Shown here: piece after piece, positions 6,204 through 7,387 of the stretch
Layout of the letters: every line of letters begins with the position of its first letter
Numbering within the stretch: the first letter of the stretch is position 1
Source of the DNA: an uncultured bacterium
Lineage (GTDB): Bacteria; Spirochaetota; Brevinematia; DTOW01
Length of the DNA stretch: 7,387 nt
Assembly (NCBI GenBank): GCA_937928175.1
Contig: CALFVP010000132.1
Coordinates: 1-7,387, forward strand
Direction of reading: 5' to 3'
The notes under the pieces: model-generated
Seen by the model: the letters and a program-made list of their open reading frames with translations, nothing else
The model's database searches: none
What the model was told of the DNA's origin: nothing
Program-made: the position numbers and the translations under genes

Positions 6204-6758
6204 ATGAAAAAAGAAATAGAAATATCTTTAACAAATAGAATATTTAACCTGGGTAACGTACAACTTCTAACAACACAGTACGGAGATAAGAAAAACGTAT
6301 CAACGGTAGCGTGGATAACCCCTCTAGAAAAAGATCCTCCACTTGTAGTAATATCACTGGATAAAAATTCTTTCTCATTCGAGCTAATAGATAAATCAGG
6401 AGAATTCGCCTTAAACACACCAACAGCAGAAATAATTAACATAGTAAAAAAAGTAGGATCAGTATCAGGAAAAGAAATTGACAAATTTCAAGAATTCAAT
6501 ATACCATACTCTCAAGGTAAATTTTCAAAAGTACCACTGCTCGATAACTGTATTGCAAACGTCGAATTTATAGTAAAATCAATAGTACCACTACAAACTC
6601 ATGCAATGGTAATGGGAGAAGCAAGAAGAGCAATAGTTGAAGAGGATCTCTTCTCAGACCATTGGCTACTGGAAGAAAAAGACATCATTCTAATACATCA
6701 CGCAGGTAGTAACTACTTCTGCACAACTAAATTCCTGGTAGAAATAAAAAAACTTTAA
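6204..6758 (+). CDS. Flavin reductase-like domain protein (FMN-binding split-barrel)
   Basis: This 184-residue protein is a single flavin-reductase-like domain: a cytosolic FMN-binding split barrel found in NAD(P)H:flavin oxidoreductases and stand-alone flavoproteins. Visible landmarks are VSTVAWITPLEKDPPLVVIS at 32-51 (the strand and loop that cradle FMN), GEFALNTP at 66-73, GSVSGKEIDKF at 85-95 (the family's G-x-x-S-G-x-x-x-D-K-F signature) and HHAGSNYFC near the end (165-173). The length is normal for the family. The substrate is not shown: related proteins reduce free FMN, act with a partner monooxygenase or bind flavin for electron transfer. It is the second gene of a clpP unit (9-nt gap), a pairing I do not know as standard, and I cannot infer a shared function. 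Its stop shares 4 nt with the convergent neighbour. Valine is GTA in 13 of 15 cases. Confidence 0.9.
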   Translation: MKKEIEISLTNRIFNLGNVQLLTTQYGDKKNVSTVAWITPLEKDPPLVVISLDKNSFSFELIDKSGEFALNTPTAEIINIVKKVGSVSGKEIDKFQEFNIPYSQGKFSKVPLLDNCIANVEFIVKSIVPLQTHAMVMGEARRAIVEEDLFSDHWLLEEKDIILIHHAGSNYFCTTKFLVEIKKL

Positions 6759-7387
6759 TAAACTTTCTTTACAATACCACCATCAACAAAAAAATACCTA
6801 AACCCAAGTTTACCTTTATTAACTATACCGTTAACAAAATCACAAACATAACTTTTAGGAACACCCCTTAATATACCATACCCACCGTAAAAAAATTTAC
6901 CACCTACCCCCATAAGTAAATTCAAACATTCATCGTACTCAAAATACCTATCATGCAAAAAATTAAAAATAACTTTTTCTTCCGAAGTCAACTCAAAAGA
7001 ATCAGTTTCTAAAGAATCATAACGCAAAACAGAAGAATTAAGGTAAGAAATTAAATAATCTAACCTATTACCTCTAAATCCAAGAAAATTCAAAAAACTC
7101 AAATACTCTTCTTTAAGGTAAGGTTTTTTAATAATTCTTTTAGAAACGCTCATTTCATCCTTTAGAGAAACAAAAAAATTGTATTCCCTTGAAGAAAAAA
7201 AGACAACATCGTGTAAAAATTCTTGTATAGACTTAGGAATAGATAAATAGTTTAAAGAATAAAAATTAACATCCCTAACAAACTTTTTAAGTTTTTTAGG
7301 AACTATTAAGATACCTTTGCTAGACCTAAACTTATTAATTAAAACCTTTCTAACATCAAAGTTATTGGTATCCAATAGAAAAACATT
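6755..7387 (-). CDS. Protein of unknown function, 5' end probably outside window
   Basis: I do not recognise this protein. The frame is open to the window edge: four codons (N, V, F, L) precede the in-frame TTG at 7375, and no ribosome site stands before that TTG, so the true start is probably further right. At least 210 residues are visible. It is basic and rich in F, Y, L and K. It has no signal peptide in the visible part and no long membrane span. Residues 70-130 (counted from the TTG) look helical with repeated L and Y; the C-terminal part contains a charged helix (TSEEKVIFNFLHDRYFEYDE), then a glycine-rich stretch (MGVGGKFFYGGYGILRGVP) and a strand-rich end. A helix-turn-helix or winged-helix end is conceivable but unproven. 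The gene overlaps the flavin-reductase stop by 4 nt in convergent orientation. Valine codons are mostly GTT, like the other minus-strand genes, so it looks long resident. Confidence 0.75.
   Translation of the reverse strand, partial: NVFLLDTNNFDVRKVLINKFRSSKGILIVPKKLKKFVRDVNFYSLNYLSIPKSIQEFLHDVVFFSSREYNFFVSLKDEMSVSKRIIKKPYLKEEYLSFLNFLGFRGNRLDYLISYLNSSVLRYDSLETDSFELTSEEKVIFNFLHDRYFEYDECLNLLMGVGGKFFYGGYGILRGVPKSYVCDFVNGIVNKGKLGFRYFFVDGGIVKKVY

Noticed and set aside
5584..6484. ORFs in other frames over clpP and the flavin-reductase gene (5584-5838 -, 5882-6118 +, 6128-6484 -)
   Set aside because: They overlap two strongly supported genes, and their products are skewed in composition (leucine-rich, or S/T/R/N-rich).
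1..7387. CRISPR array, tRNA or rRNA gene, insertion sequence, toxin-antitoxin pair or phage gene
   Set aside because: I found no regularly spaced repeats, cloverleaf sequence, transposase motif or terminal inverted repeats. Apart from the RM fragment there is no sign of a mobile or defence module.

Overview
The window is a gene-dense, strongly AT-rich stretch of a diderm bacterium. An LPS-export permease of the LptF/LptG family implies an outer membrane, and hslV, clpP and a Kef-type antiporter are ordinary bacterial core genes. Arginine is written almost only as AGA/AGG outside the first gene. Synonymous codon choice depends on strand: hslV (minus) uses GTT for 9 of 11 valines, while clpP (plus) uses GTA for 7 of 7. 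Such replication-strand bias is classically known from spirochaetes such as Borrelia. Together with the small HATPase-only protein, this makes a member of Spirochaetota or another AT-rich diderm lineage a reasonable but unproven guess.

Layout. Bases 1-332 (+) hold the 3' end of a type I restriction-modification specificity subunit, whose codon use differs from everything else here. A 124-bp gap follows. Bases 457-4155 are a run of four minus-strand genes read right to left: hslV, a Kef-type cation/proton antiporter whose ATG directly abuts the hslV stop, an orphan HATPase-fold protein with its own promoter and almost no leader, and an unrecognised exported protein. A 114-bp divergent promoter region separates hslV from plus-strand lptF/lptG-like, clpP and a flavin-reductase-family gene (4270-6758). 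clpP has a near-consensus promoter overlapping the permease stop codon, and the flavin reductase follows clpP with a 9-nt gap. The last gene (6755-7387, minus) is an unrecognised protein that runs off the right edge and overlaps the flavin reductase stop by 4 nt tail-to-tail.

How it works together. The centre is an envelope and proteostasis cluster: the peptidase chambers of two ATP-dependent proteases (HslV and ClpP) lie within about 2.6 kb, each without its unfoldase (HslU, ClpX or ClpA) beside it. I see no obviously new defence or mobile system. The best leads are the strand-dependent codon use, the foreign-looking RM fragment, the dyad over the clpP promoter, the near-leaderless HATPase gene with its exported neighbour, and the unknown edge gene.
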